Positions 36,181 through 45,272 of a stretch of 64,000 nucleotides of DNA are shown in pieces. The position numbers and the translations under genes were made by a program. The stretch spans positions 498,001-562,000 of the forward strand of contig JAQGDQ010002369.1 of NCBI GenBank assembly GCA_030141605.1, written 5' to 3'. Origin of the DNA: Tubiluchus corallicola (taxonomy: Eukaryota; Priapulida; Priapulimorpha; Priapulimorphida; Tubiluchidae). Each line of letters begins with the position of its first letter. Position 1 is the stretch's first letter. The notes beneath the pieces were generated by a model that did not search any database, was not told the origin of the DNA, and was given only the letters and a program-made list of their open reading frames with translations.

Positions 36181-37172
36181 GATGTTTTTCTCCCTAAATG
36201 TTGGTAGGCGAGCTGAGTCACTTCTCTTCCTCGTGGAGTCCTTTTGATCAAGCCTTGCATGATCAGATAAGGCTCATAGACCTCCGTGAGAGTAGAAGCT
36301 TCTTCGCCAACCCCGATCGCGATCGTATTCATGCCGACCGGGCCGCCTTTATGATGATCTATAATAATGCTCAGGATCTTTTTGTCCATCTCATCGAGTC
36401 CCATTTCATCAATGGATAGCATTGTAAGCGCTTCCAGAGCAGATTGTGAGTCTATTTTTTTTCTTTTATGAACTTGTGCATAATCCCGGACCCATCGAAG
36501 TAAGTTGTTCGCAATTCTGGGAGTTCCCCGTGATCTTTTTGCAATGTCCATCGCAGCAGAATCATCGATTTCATATTTCAAAAGAGAAGAAGTCCTTTTG
36601 ATGATCTGTTGGAGGTCTTCAAAATTGTAATAATCCAAGCGGAAAGAGTGGGAAAAACGGGAACGCATAGGTGAAGATAGAAGTCCAAAACGTGTCGTTG
36701 CACCAATCAGGGTGAATGGTTTCAAAGTTACTTGTACGGAACGGGCATGGGGTCCTGCATCAATGATGAGGTCGAGGGAGAAATCTTCCATTGCTGAATA
36801 CAAGTATTCTTCAATCGTTTTATTCAATCGGTGGATCTCATCGATGAAAAGAACGTCGCCCTTTTCCAACTTGGTAAGAATACCTGCCAAATCGCCCGGC
36901 TTTTCCAAAGCAGGTCCAGAAGTTGTGATCAACTTTGAATCCATACTGTGAGCAAGAATCGATCCTAACGTAGTTTTACCAAGGCCTGGTGGCCCGAAGA
37001 AGAGGAGATGGCCCAATGCTTCTCCCCGAGTCTTTGCAGCCATCAGAACGAGTTCAAGCCGCGCCTTTAAATTGACCTGTCCGACAAAGTCTTCAAGTTT
37101 TTGAGGCCGCAACGGAATCTCAAAAGCTTGGTCCTGGTCAGTTAAGGATGACTCTATATAAGTTTCACTCAT
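36177..37172 (-). CDS. ruvB: Holliday junction branch-migration ATPase RuvB
   Basis: 331 residues, normal length. The AAA+ motor that works with RuvA on Holliday junctions. Seen: Walker A GPPGLGKTT, Walker B FIDEIHRL, sensor 1 IGATTR, arginine-finger region MRSRF, and the C-terminal winged helix (GLIKRTPRGREVTQLAYQHL). It is upstream of and coupled to spoIID, and divergent from dcd across a 140-base gap. Confidence 0.97.
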   Translation of the reverse strand: MSETYIESSLTDQDQAFEIPLRPQKLEDFVGQVNLKARLELVLMAAKTRGEALGHLLFFGPPGLGKTTLGSILAHSMDSKLITTSGPALEKPGDLAGILTKLEKGDVLFIDEIHRLNKTIEEYLYSAMEDFSLDLIIDAGPHARSVQVTLKPFTLIGATTRFGLLSSPMRSRFSHSFRLDYYNFEDLQQIIKRTSSLLKYEIDDSAAMDIAKRSRGTPRIANNLLRWVRDYAQVHKRKKIDSQSALEALTMLSIDEMGLDEMDKKILSIIIDHHKGGPVGMNTIAIGVGEEASTLTEVYEPYLIMQGLIKRTPRGREVTQLAYQHLGRKTS

Positions 37173-37312
37173 TGCATGTGTCTAAACTTGGCTCTAAAGA
37201 GACCCAAAATCGACAGATACCTATTTTGGGGTGGTTCATACAAAACTCTAGCAAGAAAACCATTTCAAACGCTATATCTAATTGACTAAACTCTTAACGT
37301 GACGAGGAATTT

Positions 37313-37879
37313 ATGGGACTCCTACCCGACAGCTGGATTCGAAAAATGTCCACCGAAAAGAAGATGATCGAACCTTTTTGCGAAGGACAGGTCAAGAAAG
37401 ATGGATCGAACAAACTAGTGAGCTACGGCCTTTCCAGCTATGGATATGATCTTAGAGTTGCAGATGAATTCAAAGTGTTCACCAATGTCTACAACACCAT
37501 GGTTGACCCTAAAAATTTTTCCGAGGATTCTTTCGTCGATATCAAGGGATCGACATGCATCATTCCTCCCAATTCTTTTGCTTTGGCCCGGAGTGTCGAG
37601 TACTTCCGGATCCCCCGGAATGTCTTGACGATGTGTATTGGAAAGTCCACTTACGCTCGATGCGGCATCATCGTCAATGTCACTCCTTTTGAGCCCGAGT
37701 GGGAAGGATATGTGACTCTGGAGATTTCAAATACAACCCCTCTTCCTGCGAAAATTTATGGAGGAGAGGGGCTCGCACAGGTTCTCTTTTTCCGTGGAGA
37801 GGGAGAATGTGAGATTTCCTATAAAGACCGAAGCGGCAAGTACATGCATCAAGTTGGCATAACAGTGCCTACAATTTAA
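37313..37879 (+). CDS. dcd: dCTP deaminase
   Basis: 188 residues, preceded by GAGGAA. Converts dCTP to dUTP, the precursor of dTMP. Motifs: [26 protein letters not shown], and [18 protein letters not shown] with the catalytic Glu. Trimeric dUTPase-like fold. Faces away from ruvB, as in Chlamydia where dcd and ruvB are neighbours. Confidence 0.95.
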   Translation: MGLLPDSWIRKMSTEKKMIEPFCEGQVKKDGSNKLVSYGLSSYGYDLRVADEFKVFTNVYNTMVDPKNFSEDSFVDIKGSTCIIPPNSFALARSVEYFRIPRNVLTMCIGKSTYARCGIIVNVTPFEPEWEGYVTLEISNTTPLPAKIYGGEGLAQVLFFRGEGECEISYKDRSGKYMHQVGITVPTI

Positions 37880-37953
37880 TCGAGTCTTTCTAGAAAAAAG
37901 CATAGACAGACTCACAGAGTTGGATTAATTAGAAAAACAGGGGAATGCATACA

Positions 37954-37987
37954 CAATGCACTGAAAATCCGATTTTCAATTGCATTG
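37954..37987. repeat. Imperfect inverted repeat between dcd and the FtsB-like gene
   Basis: CAATGCACTGAAAATC and GATTTTCAATTGCATTG pair over about 14 positions with a bulge and a two-base centre. It lies 75 bases after the dcd stop and 14 bases before the next start codon, so it may end dcd transcription or regulate translation of the next gene. No U run follows. Confidence 0.5.
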
Positions 37988-38001
37988 GGTATTAAGAAGA
38001 A

Positions 38002-38340
38002 ATGGCTATCGTGATCCACAAACGAGCTTCATATAAACCAGCTTGGACGGAAAGGCTTTTCGAGCATCTTTTCCTACGGTCCTGGTGGGTATGGCTTTTT
38101 CTCTTTTTTTGCCTCTGTGTCTATTTGCCCACCATCAAAAAACGGAATAGGGAGGTAGCGCACCTACAATTCCGCTATAATTCTTTGGAGGCGGAAAAAT
38201 ATGCAGCCGTCGATAAGAAAGAAGATTTGTCCCTCAGGCTGCAGTCTCAAAGCGATCCTGCCTGGATCGAACAGGTCCTTATCAGAGAGTTGGGTGTTGT
38301 TCCTGACGGATATCTCAAGGTTCACTTCAAGAAAAAGTAG
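38002..38340 (+). CDS. FtsB/DivIC-like septum protein (candidate)
   Basis: 112 residues: a short basic cytoplasmic N-terminus, one membrane helix (about residues 30-47, WWVWLFLFFCLCVYL), a coiled-coil stretch (REVAHLQFRYNSLEAEKYAA) and a small C-terminal domain DPAWIEQVLIRELGVVPDG. This is the size and layout of FtsB/DivIC, which links division proteins in the periplasm; the terminal part resembles the family's ...E...RPGE.v segment only loosely. A four-part resemblance, not proof. SpoIID nearby also concerns division. Confidence 0.6.
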   Translation: MAIVIHKRASYKPAWTERLFEHLFLRSWWVWLFLFFCLCVYLPTIKKRNREVAHLQFRYNSLEAEKYAAVDKKEDLSLRLQSQSDPAWIEQVLIRELGVVPDGYLKVHFKKK

Positions 38341-38373
38341 TGTTTACATACACTGGTACAAAGGAGGTGGCTT

Positions 38374-39621
38374 ATTTTAATCGCTGTCCTCGTTTTATTG
38401 ATCCTATTTTCAGGCCTTTTTTCCTGTTCGGAGACTTCTCTGTTCTCATTGTCTCCCTTTACTTTGAGAACCTATAAAAAAAGTGAAAACCGAAGGAAAA
38501 AACTGATCGCTCATCTCCTGGAGAGACCGAGAGAGCTCCTGGTTACCATCATGATGTTGAATGTGTTTGCCAACATACTGGTGCAGAACACGGTTTCTTC
38601 ACTTTTCGAAGACTTTACATCCTGGGGGCTCAAAGTTGGTCTTCCGTTAGGATTGACTCTGGTCTTCGGTGAAATCATTCCAAAATCTGTCGCACTTCCC
38701 AATAATGAGGCTATTTCTCATCGCGTTTCTCCCTTTATTTCCATCGTTGCAAGAGTCTTGGGCCCTATCCGTATTGTTCTCACAAAAATAACGGGTTATG
38801 TATCCAGGGTTATGTTTTTTTTCCTAAGGAAAGAAAAAGACATTTCCCATCATGAGCTGGAACATGTTTTGAAAACCTCCCAGGACCGGGGAATCCTCGA
38901 TATTGATGAATCAGAGCTGATGGGTGGTTATCTCGACCTGCAGGACTCTGCGGTCAAAGAACGGATGCGCCCCAGGGATGAAATTCTTTTCTATGACATC
39001 AATGATCCACTGGACTCTCTGATGGAACTTTTTGTGAAAAAGGAATGCTCACGTATCCCCGTATGCGATGAAGATCTCGATAAAATCATTGGAATGATCT
39101 CTGTTCGCAGATTCTTTTTTCACAGGGAGCACATCAAAAAACCTGAAGATTTAAAATCCTATCTGATCAAACCTTTTTTTGTTCCCGAGACCATGAACGC
39201 CTGGGCTCTTTTACATGATCTCAGAGAGAAGAAGGAAACTCTCGCAATGGTTGTCGATGAATATGGGGGAATCACCGGATTGGTTACCCAGGAAGACTTG
39301 ATCGAGGCCGTTGTAGGGGAAATCACCGACCGCAGAGAGAAAAGCCATTATACCCGGTCGAGTGAAGATGTGATCATTGCCAGTGGGAAGCTTGAACTGG
39401 AAGAAATTGATGATCTCTTTGGCGTTCAGCTGATGACCAAAGAAAAGAGCGTGACGATTGGAGGATGGCTGACCGAACAACTAGGCGACATTCCTCAGGC
39501 CGGGACCAAATATGTCACAGAAGATTTTTTATTCTATGTCCTTGCCTCAGATCCCAACCGTGTTCGCAGGGTCTACATTCGCTATCTTAAATCTAAAACC
39601 AAACACCAGAAGAGGAAATGA
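38374..39621 (+). CDS. CBS-domain membrane protein (DUF21/CorC-HlyC family), probable ATT start
   Basis: About 415 residues. DUF21 membrane domain (residues 1-145, three or four helices, FGEIIPKSVALP motif), two CBS domains (VKERMRPRDEILFYD...; FVPETMNAWALLHDL...MVVDEYGGITGLVTQEDLIEAVVG) and the C-terminal CorC/HlyC domain (LELEEIDDLFGV). Start: a full AAGGAGG (38361-38367) is followed six bases later by in-frame ATT at 38374, which keeps the first membrane helix (LILIAVLVLLILFSGLFSCSE). The first standard start, TTG at 38398, has no ribosome-binding site and cuts that helix. Relatives are involved in Mg/Co efflux. TGA overlaps the next gene (ATGA). Confidence 0.9.
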   Translation: MLIAVLVLLILFSGLFSCSETSLFSLSPFTLRTYKKSENRRKKLIAHLLERPRELLVTIMMLNVFANILVQNTVSSLFEDFTSWGLKVGLPLGLTLVFGEIIPKSVALPNNEAISHRVSPFISIVARVLGPIRIVLTKITGYVSRVMFFFLRKEKDISHHELEHVLKTSQDRGILDIDESELMGGYLDLQDSAVKERMRPRDEILFYDINDPLDSLMELFVKKECSRIPVCDEDLDKIIGMISVRRFFFHREHIKKPEDLKSYLIKPFFVPETMNAWALLHDLREKKETLAMVVDEYGGITGLVTQEDLIEAVVGEITDRREKSHYTRSSEDVIIASGKLELEEIDDLFGVQLMTKEKSVTIGGWLTEQLGDIPQAGTKYVTEDFLFYVLASDPNRVRRVYIRYLKSKTKHQKRK

Positions 39622-40847
39622 CGCATACCTGGATTACTTTCCTTCTCCTGACCTTACTTTGCGTTATGTTGCAGGGGTTCTTTTCGATGTTCGAGATGGC
39701 CGCCGTTTCCCTAAATCGGGCACGGCTCCATTATTATGTGAGCTTGAATCAGCGAAGGGCCAAATGGCTTACTTTCCTTCTCAATAAACCTTCCCGCCTT
39801 TTTGGCACGACCCTGATTACCGTGAACCTCTTTCTGCAAATGGGATCGGAATTATCCCGTCTTTTTTACCAGTCGGTAGGACTGAACCCTGACTTTGCCC
39901 CGATCACACAGATTTTTGTCGTGTTGATCTTTGCTGAACTTTCACCGATGTTCGCAGCCCGAAGACATTCTGAACATGTCGCTATGCTCTCCATTCCCAT
40001 TGTCTACATCATTGCAAAACTCTTAACACCGGTAATCTGGGCCATCGATGGGCTGAATACTTTGATCCATATGATGATCCGCAAATCGAAAAATGTACCA
40101 CTTTTTCTATCTCGTGAAGAGGTGCAAAGAGCCATGGAGTCCCGGAAAAGACAGGCAAAAAAAGAAGAGGAGAAATTTTCTACGATTGTTAGCGATATCT
40201 TTGACTTGAGGAATAAAACAGTCAAACACCTCATGATTCCTCTTGAAACATCTCAACTCATCCCTTCCCAATGCACTTTGAAGGAAATGCAGCATATTCT
40301 CAGCGTCAATTACTCTCCCTATATTCCGATTTACCACCGGAATCCTCAAAATATTGTTTCTATTGCCTATCCTCGGGATCTTCTTGAAGTCGGCGAAGAC
40401 AAGCGGGTCGTTGACTATGCAAGACCACCCTGGTTCATCACAGAAGAGGATTCGATCATCAAAATCCTCAAACAGTTCAGGAGGAACAATCAGAGCATTG
40501 CCGTTGTACTCAATGCAACAGGGGAGGCTACCGGCTTGATTACCTTAGGACTTCTCGTCGATGAAATCTTTGGAGAGGCAGGAAAATCCCTTCCTGACTC
40601 GGCCTCTCCCAAACCATTCGTTGAAAAAACACTCAGTGGTGAAATGCTGATCTCTGAGTTCAATCGACAGTTCGATGCGCAGCTTGCCTTTGATGAAGAG
40701 GATGATACATTGAGCGACTTGATCAATAAGGAATTGAAACATCATCCTTCCAAAGGGGAAAAAGTGATGATCGATCAATTTGAATTTACTGTTGTAGAAC
40801 CTGCTTTTCTTGGCTCCAAAACAATCACTGTGAGAACTCTTGTCTAG
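39618..40847 (+). CDS. Second CBS-domain membrane protein (DUF21/CorC-HlyC family)
   Basis: 409 residues, paralogue of the preceding gene. The DUF21 domain opens with LQGFFSMFEMAAVSLNRARL; IFAELSPMFAA replaces the FGEIIPK motif, so the key Glu-Pro segment is partly kept. CBS domains follow (VKHLMIPLETSQLIP...; ITEEDSIIKILKQFRRN...IAVVLNATGEATGLITLG) and a C-terminal CorC/HlyC domain. Adjacent paralogous pairs of this family also occur in Chlamydia. The two may form a heteromeric transporter regulator. Confidence 0.88.
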   Translation: MTHTWITFLLLTLLCVMLQGFFSMFEMAAVSLNRARLHYYVSLNQRRAKWLTFLLNKPSRLFGTTLITVNLFLQMGSELSRLFYQSVGLNPDFAPITQIFVVLIFAELSPMFAARRHSEHVAMLSIPIVYIIAKLLTPVIWAIDGLNTLIHMMIRKSKNVPLFLSREEVQRAMESRKRQAKKEEEKFSTIVSDIFDLRNKTVKHLMIPLETSQLIPSQCTLKEMQHILSVNYSPYIPIYHRNPQNIVSIAYPRDLLEVGEDKRVVDYARPPWFITEEDSIIKILKQFRRNNQSIAVVLNATGEATGLITLGLLVDEIFGEAGKSLPDSASPKPFVEKTLSGEMLISEFNRQFDAQLAFDEEDDTLSDLINKELKHHPSKGEKVMIDQFEFTVVEPAFLGSKTITVRTLV

Positions 40848-40874
40848 ATATCCAACTTTTCTTACTCTGACGAT

Positions 40875-42118
40875 ATGGTGAAACGTGGATGGATAGAGAC
40901 TAAATCGGCGATCTCTTCCGGTCACTCTACGGGTTTTTGGCGCCTATATTAGCTCCTTTATTTTTTCCCACCCATCATCGGTATACTTCTTTTCTAGCAA
41001 CCTTTGCCGTTTTTGCCGTAGGGTATCTGATGCGCCCTTTGGGATCATTTATCTATGGCCACTTCGGGGACCGGCTGGGAAGAAAGAGAACCCTGATCTA
41101 TTCGATCTTGATGATGGCAATCCCAACCTTTCTCATCGCTCTTTTGCCAACCTTTTCGACCATCAATTATTGGGCGCCCATCGGTTTGCTGATCGTCAGG
41201 ATGATCCAGGGTATTGCAGTAGGTGGAGAGTTTTCAGGAGCCACACTTTTTTTGGCTGAACATGCCCGTTCCCACCGTCGTGGTTTTTTATGTAGCCTGG
41301 TCTTTTTTGGGATCAATGCAGGAATCCTGTTGGCAGCGATTGTTAATACCATACTTGCCTCTAGTTTCGGTCCCACAGAAATGGCGGAATGGGGATGGAG
41401 AGTTGCCTTTGCTGTTGGGCTCATCGTAGCTTTTGTCGCGTATTTTATAAGAAAAAAAGTGGATGAGACACCTGTCTTCCTGGATTTAAAGATCCATCAC
41501 AATATTCAGAAGGCGCCTCTTTATGAAGTATTCCACAAGCATTTCGGCAAAGTATTGCAAGGGGCTTGCATCACGTGGGTAGCCTCGGTCATTGTAGGGC
41601 TCCTTTTCATGTATCTTCCTACCTATCTCAGACACCAGATACATCTTTCCTTCGCACAGTCGATGCAGGTCGGAACATCTATTATGGTCATTGTGATCAT
41701 TTTCATTTCTCTGATGGGATTTCTGTCCGACCAGTTTGGCCGCAAGCCGATCTTTCTTTTAGGCTGTCTGGGGATTGCGATTTTTTCTTTTCCCTTTTTC
41801 CATCTCATGAAATATGGCCATCATTTTTGGATCTATTTCTCTGTCTTTTTCTTTGCCCTGTTCGGATCTGCCATTTTAGGAACCATCGGTGCTATCCTCT
41901 CAGAGTTATTTCCCTCTCCAGTGCGATTCAGCGGTTTTTCGATTGCCTACAACATTTCCCTTGCACTCTTTGCCGGTACCTCGCCCCTCGTTGCCATGGG
42001 CCTGATCCATATCACCGGGCACAGTACGGCACCAGCCTACTATCTGATCTTCAGCGCCATCATCTCTCTTCTTGTAGTCTATTCCATCGAAGAGACTGCC
42101 CGCAAGCCACTGGCTTAA
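40875..42118 (+). pseudogene. MFS metabolite:proton symporter (ProP/ShiA-like) with damaged 5' end
   Basis: A long open frame from TTG 40937 (393 residues) covers membrane helices 1b-12 with MFS loops GDRLGRKRT and SDQFGRKP and the family's VGGEFSGATLFLAEH. The normal N-terminus of these proteins has the motif GNxxEWxDF just before the first Tyr-Gly-Phe. Here the sequence SAISSG occurs in one frame (from ATG 40875, MVKRGWIETK...) and SLYGFLAPI in the next, with no GNxxEWxDF between, as if roughly 30 bases were deleted along with the frame. The open frame may be translated from TTG, but without a full first helix. Family members import proline, betaine or other small acids. Confidence 0.65.
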
Positions 42119-42128
42119 TTCGAAATTA

Positions 42129-43241
42129 TTAAAGCTTTTTAGATTGGTCCACGATCTCTATGATCATTTTAATGGCCGAATTGATTTCTTCTTTGGTGGT
42201 TAGGCGACTAAGAGAGAATCTGACTGAGGAGCGGGCTCTTTTACGATCATAGCCCATATTGAGAAGAACGCGGGATGGCTCGAGAGCTCCTGCGGTGCAG
42301 GCAGAGCCATGAGATGCAGCGATTCCTGCCAGGTCTAAGTTGAGAAGAAGGCTTTCTCCATCGACGTTTGGAAAATAGAGGTTGCTCGTATTCACTACAC
42401 GAGGGCCTTCACCATTGACTTGGACATCTTTTAGTTGGTCCATGAGTTCTTTTTCAAAGTGATTCCGAAGCTCGAGCATGTGCTGGGTTTTGGAAGGGAG
42501 TTCTTCTTTTAAAAGAGAGACTGCTCTGGCCATTCCAAGAATACCTGCAAGGTTTTCTGTACCTCCGCGCCTTTGATGTTCCTGCATGCCGCCTGTTTGA
42601 AAAGGGGAGAGGGAAAATCCTCTGCGAAGAAAGAGAAATCCGACTCCTTTCGGTCCGTGGAATTTATGTGCACTGAAGCACATCGCTGTTACGCCTGATG
42701 GAATTTCAAACGACTCTTTTCCCATGAGCGCTACCCCATCGACGATAAAGGGTATGTTTTCTTTTTCAGCAAACTGTGCGATTTGCTGGAGATCTGTTTT
42801 GACGCCGGTTTCTCCGTTGACTGCAGAGAGGACGATTGCCTTTGTATCGGGGCGGAGGGCTGCTTTGATCTGCTGAACGGTTGCAGCTCCGAAGGCGCCT
42901 GTCTTTAGGAATGTAGCATCAACGTCTGATTCTGAGATGGTCTTATAAATAGCGGAGTGTTCGATGGCGGTAGTGATGACGTGTCCATCTGCAAAGTTTT
43001 GGATGCAATGATTGAGAGCTTCAGTCCCTCCTGAGGTGAAGAGAATCTCTCCCGGATCGACATTGAGGTAGGAGGCGATGGTGCGGCGGGCAGAAATCAA
43101 AAGATTTCTTGCTGTTTGGCCGAAGGAGTGAACGCTCGAGGGATTTAAGGGGCCGCCTTTTAAATCCTGGACCATAGCTTCAAAGACTCTTGGGTCGAGA
43201 GCTGTAGTTGCGTTATTGTCCAGGTAGATCCGCTGTTTCAT
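42129..43241 (-). CDS. nifS: Cysteine desulfurase (NifS/IscS family)
   Basis: 370 residues from ATG 43241 (MKQRIYLDNNATT); an ATG at 43253 adds four residues. A PLP enzyme that takes sulfur from cysteine for Fe-S clusters and thio-modification. Seen: HSAIY (cofactor-stacking His), NGETG, the PLP lysine in FSAHKFHGPKG, and the active-site Cys in SHGSACTAG. The mobile-loop Cys is followed by ALEPSRVLL as in group I enzymes. Overlaps the PP2C 3' end by 29 bases; nifS-PP2C adjacency is also chlamydial. Confidence 0.93.
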   Translation of the reverse strand: MKQRIYLDNNATTALDPRVFEAMVQDLKGGPLNPSSVHSFGQTARNLLISARRTIASYLNVDPGEILFTSGGTEALNHCIQNFADGHVITTAIEHSAIYKTISESDVDATFLKTGAFGAATVQQIKAALRPDTKAIVLSAVNGETGVKTDLQQIAQFAEKENIPFIVDGVALMGKESFEIPSGVTAMCFSAHKFHGPKGVGFLFLRRGFSLSPFQTGGMQEHQRRGGTENLAGILGMARAVSLLKEELPSKTQHMLELRNHFEKELMDQLKDVQVNGEGPRVVNTSNLYFPNVDGESLLLNLDLAGIAASHGSACTAGALEPSRVLLNMGYDRKRARSSVRFSLSRLTTKEEINSAIKMIIEIVDQSKKL

Positions 43242-43971
43242 GTAAATCTTCAATTTGAACCATTAGGACAGTAATATTATCATTACTGCCGTTTTCTTTG
43301 GCGGTTTGAATGAAAGATTTCACAGCTTCTTCAAGAGAAGGGGTTTGAGAAAGGATTTCCTCCATTTTTCTTTCTGTGACAAAGTCGCTAAGGCCATCGC
43401 TGCAAAGAAAATAGAGGTCCCCTTTTTCTACTTTTGAAAGAGCGATCTCAGGATGGACCTGGGAGTCCATGCCAATGGCTCTTGTAATGATATTTTTTAA
43501 AGGCTGTGGCGAGGTAGGCGGCTCTCCCTTTGCCGTTTTGGCGAGCCACTCCCGTATCGCTGAGTGATCTTCGGTCAGTTTATCGATATGTCCTTTCCGG
43601 TAACGATAGATGCGGGAGTCTCCTACATGGGCGTAGATCACGGAGTCTCGATGGAAATAAAGGCAGCAGAGGGTCGTGCCCATTCCATTGAAATCTTTGT
43701 GGTGTCTTCCAAGGCGATGGATCCAGTGATTGGCCTTGCAAATGGCCAGATGCAACTGCTCCATCATGAATTCAGGGTCCGGGTCGTTTTTTAGAGGGAA
43801 ATTGTCGGCAAGATTTTCAATCGCTTCTTGTGCGGCGATCTCTCCTGACTTATGCCCTCCCATCCCATCAGCCAGTGCAAAAAGGCGAACGCGAGGGAGG
43901 GCAATCCAGACATCTTCATTATTGGGCCTGGAAGGCCCAATGTCAGAGTGACCAAAAGATTGAAACTTCAT
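43213..43971 (-). CDS. PP2C-type Ser/Thr protein phosphatase
   Basis: 252 residues. The metal-dependent phosphatase motifs are complete: RPNNEDVW, ADGMGGHKSGEIAAQ, GTTLCCLYF, HVGDSRIYRYRKG, LTEDHSA, CSDGLSDFV and DNITVLMVQ. Soluble, no membrane anchor. It reverses Ser/Thr kinase signalling in the cytoplasm. Its ATG overlaps the serpin TGA by four bases, so it is co-translated with an exported protease inhibitor, an odd pairing. Confidence 0.94.
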   Translation of the reverse strand: MKFQSFGHSDIGPSRPNNEDVWIALPRVRLFALADGMGGHKSGEIAAQEAIENLADNFPLKNDPDPEFMMEQLHLAICKANHWIHRLGRHHKDFNGMGTTLCCLYFHRDSVIYAHVGDSRIYRYRKGHIDKLTEDHSAIREWLAKTAKGEPPTSPQPLKNIITRAIGMDSQVHPEIALSKVEKGDLYFLCSDGLSDFVTERKMEEILSQTPSLEEAVKSFIQTAKENGSNDNITVLMVQIEDLHETADLPGQ

Positions 43972-45254
43972 TGCTCCTTCTCTTTTGTATCTTTTGCAGT
44001 CTCTGGTTTGGCAAGTTTTCCTAAAAACAGGACTGTCTTATTTTCCTGATCATACAGAAAAAAGATGAAGGGACGGTCTGCCTTAAAAACTTTTTGCAGG
44101 TGAGGATCATAGGCTGTTGATTTCATATTGATCACAGCTGCTGTCGCTGCTGTTGCTTCCACACCGTTTTCATTCAAATCGAAAAAGGCCTGGTGAACAA
44201 CCTTGCTCAAATAGAGGTCCAATAGTCCGTTGATTCCGGAGAAATCAGCCCTGAAGGTAAAAGGATTGATCATACCCAATTGCATCAGGGGATTGTTGAG
44301 TTCCGTTTTGTAATTGATGGTGAATTTCGGTACGGAGACCTGAACTGTTTCTCTTGAGGAGACTTCAAGCCACCTTGTCAATGTCTCTTCTGTCAGATGC
44401 GCATTGATGTCAGATAGTTGCTGAAAAGATTTGGGAAGGATGAATCCGCATAATACTGTGGTGGGATTATCCCGGTCCTTATTGAATGGCATAGAAAGAA
44501 GCTGAAACAGAGAATTCTCATAATAGAGAAAAGAGGATGTCTGCTTCATCATTTCGACGGGAATCATTTCGCCAGACTCAGGATAGAAATTTTGAATGGA
44601 TGTATCCCTAGGATGGAAAGGACTTGCCCAGGATCCTTTGAAATAGACAGCATTGGCCAAAAGAAGACGTGTACTAGATGTAATGTCCTTCGTCGTTAAA
44701 AGATCTTGGATCTTGTCCTTTGTCTGCTCAGCAATCCATGCATTGATCTTTTTCACTTCGCCGGCAGAATCTGTTTTGAAATCGGCTTTTTCTATTTTTG
44801 CTCCAAAATCCTTTTGCAGGACCTTATTGTAATCGGGCAGTACCTTAGTGGAAGAATCGACCCAGACTCCATTAGCGACAAACAGTTGGTAATCTCTCTC
44901 CGAGGAGCTATGTTCGGTGAGAGACTCATTCAATCGGTCATAGGCAATCGGGATATCCTTTTGAGGAAGGGTGAAGCGCAAAGTATCGTGCATCTGTACA
45001 GCGGTGACTTCACGAGCTCCTAGGTAGACCATCGAAAGACAGGCTGTGATCGAGTAGGGAGAAAAAACGAGGTTGTCATTTCCCGATTCGAGATGTTGGT
45101 AAAGATCGATTCCAAATGCAGTATTGGATGCGGAATAACTAGCCGCCCCATTTTTTTTCAATCGGACAGGCTTTGCCGCCGTATAGGTAGTATTGGGCTT
45201 TTCAAAAGCACCTAGTGTAGTAAGAATTACTATTAAAAATGTGAAGAGCTTCAT
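43968..45254 (-). CDS. Serpin (serine protease inhibitor), exported
   Basis: 428 residues with a signal peptide (MKLFTFLIVILTTLGAF) and then a full serpin fold: FGIDLYQHLESGNDNLVFSP, SITACLSMVYLGA, LLLANAVYFKGSW, and the C-terminal signature FKADRPFIFFLYD. The reactive-centre hinge NGVEATAATAAV has the small residues (P15 Gly, P12-P9 Ala/Thr) required for loop insertion, so it should be inhibitory. Counting from the hinge puts P1-P1' at Lys-Ser, predicting trypsin-like targets. Serpins trap proteases covalently. They are rare in bacteria; a host-derived origin or anti-host-protease role is inference. Upstream is a CPBP membrane protease 18 bases away. Confidence 0.93.
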   Translation of the reverse strand: MKLFTFLIVILTTLGAFEKPNTTYTAAKPVRLKKNGAASYSASNTAFGIDLYQHLESGNDNLVFSPYSITACLSMVYLGAREVTAVQMHDTLRFTLPQKDIPIAYDRLNESLTEHSSSERDYQLFVANGVWVDSSTKVLPDYNKVLQKDFGAKIEKADFKTDSAGEVKKINAWIAEQTKDKIQDLLTTKDITSSTRLLLANAVYFKGSWASPFHPRDTSIQNFYPESGEMIPVEMMKQTSSFLYYENSLFQLLSMPFNKDRDNPTTVLCGFILPKSFQQLSDINAHLTEETLTRWLEVSSRETVQVSVPKFTINYKTELNNPLMQLGMINPFTFRADFSGINGLLDLYLSKVVHQAFFDLNENGVEATAATAAVINMKSTAYDPHLQKVFKADRPFIFFLYDQENKTVLFLGKLAKPETAKDTKEKEQ

Positions 45255-45272
45255 GCTGCCTCCTTATTACTT

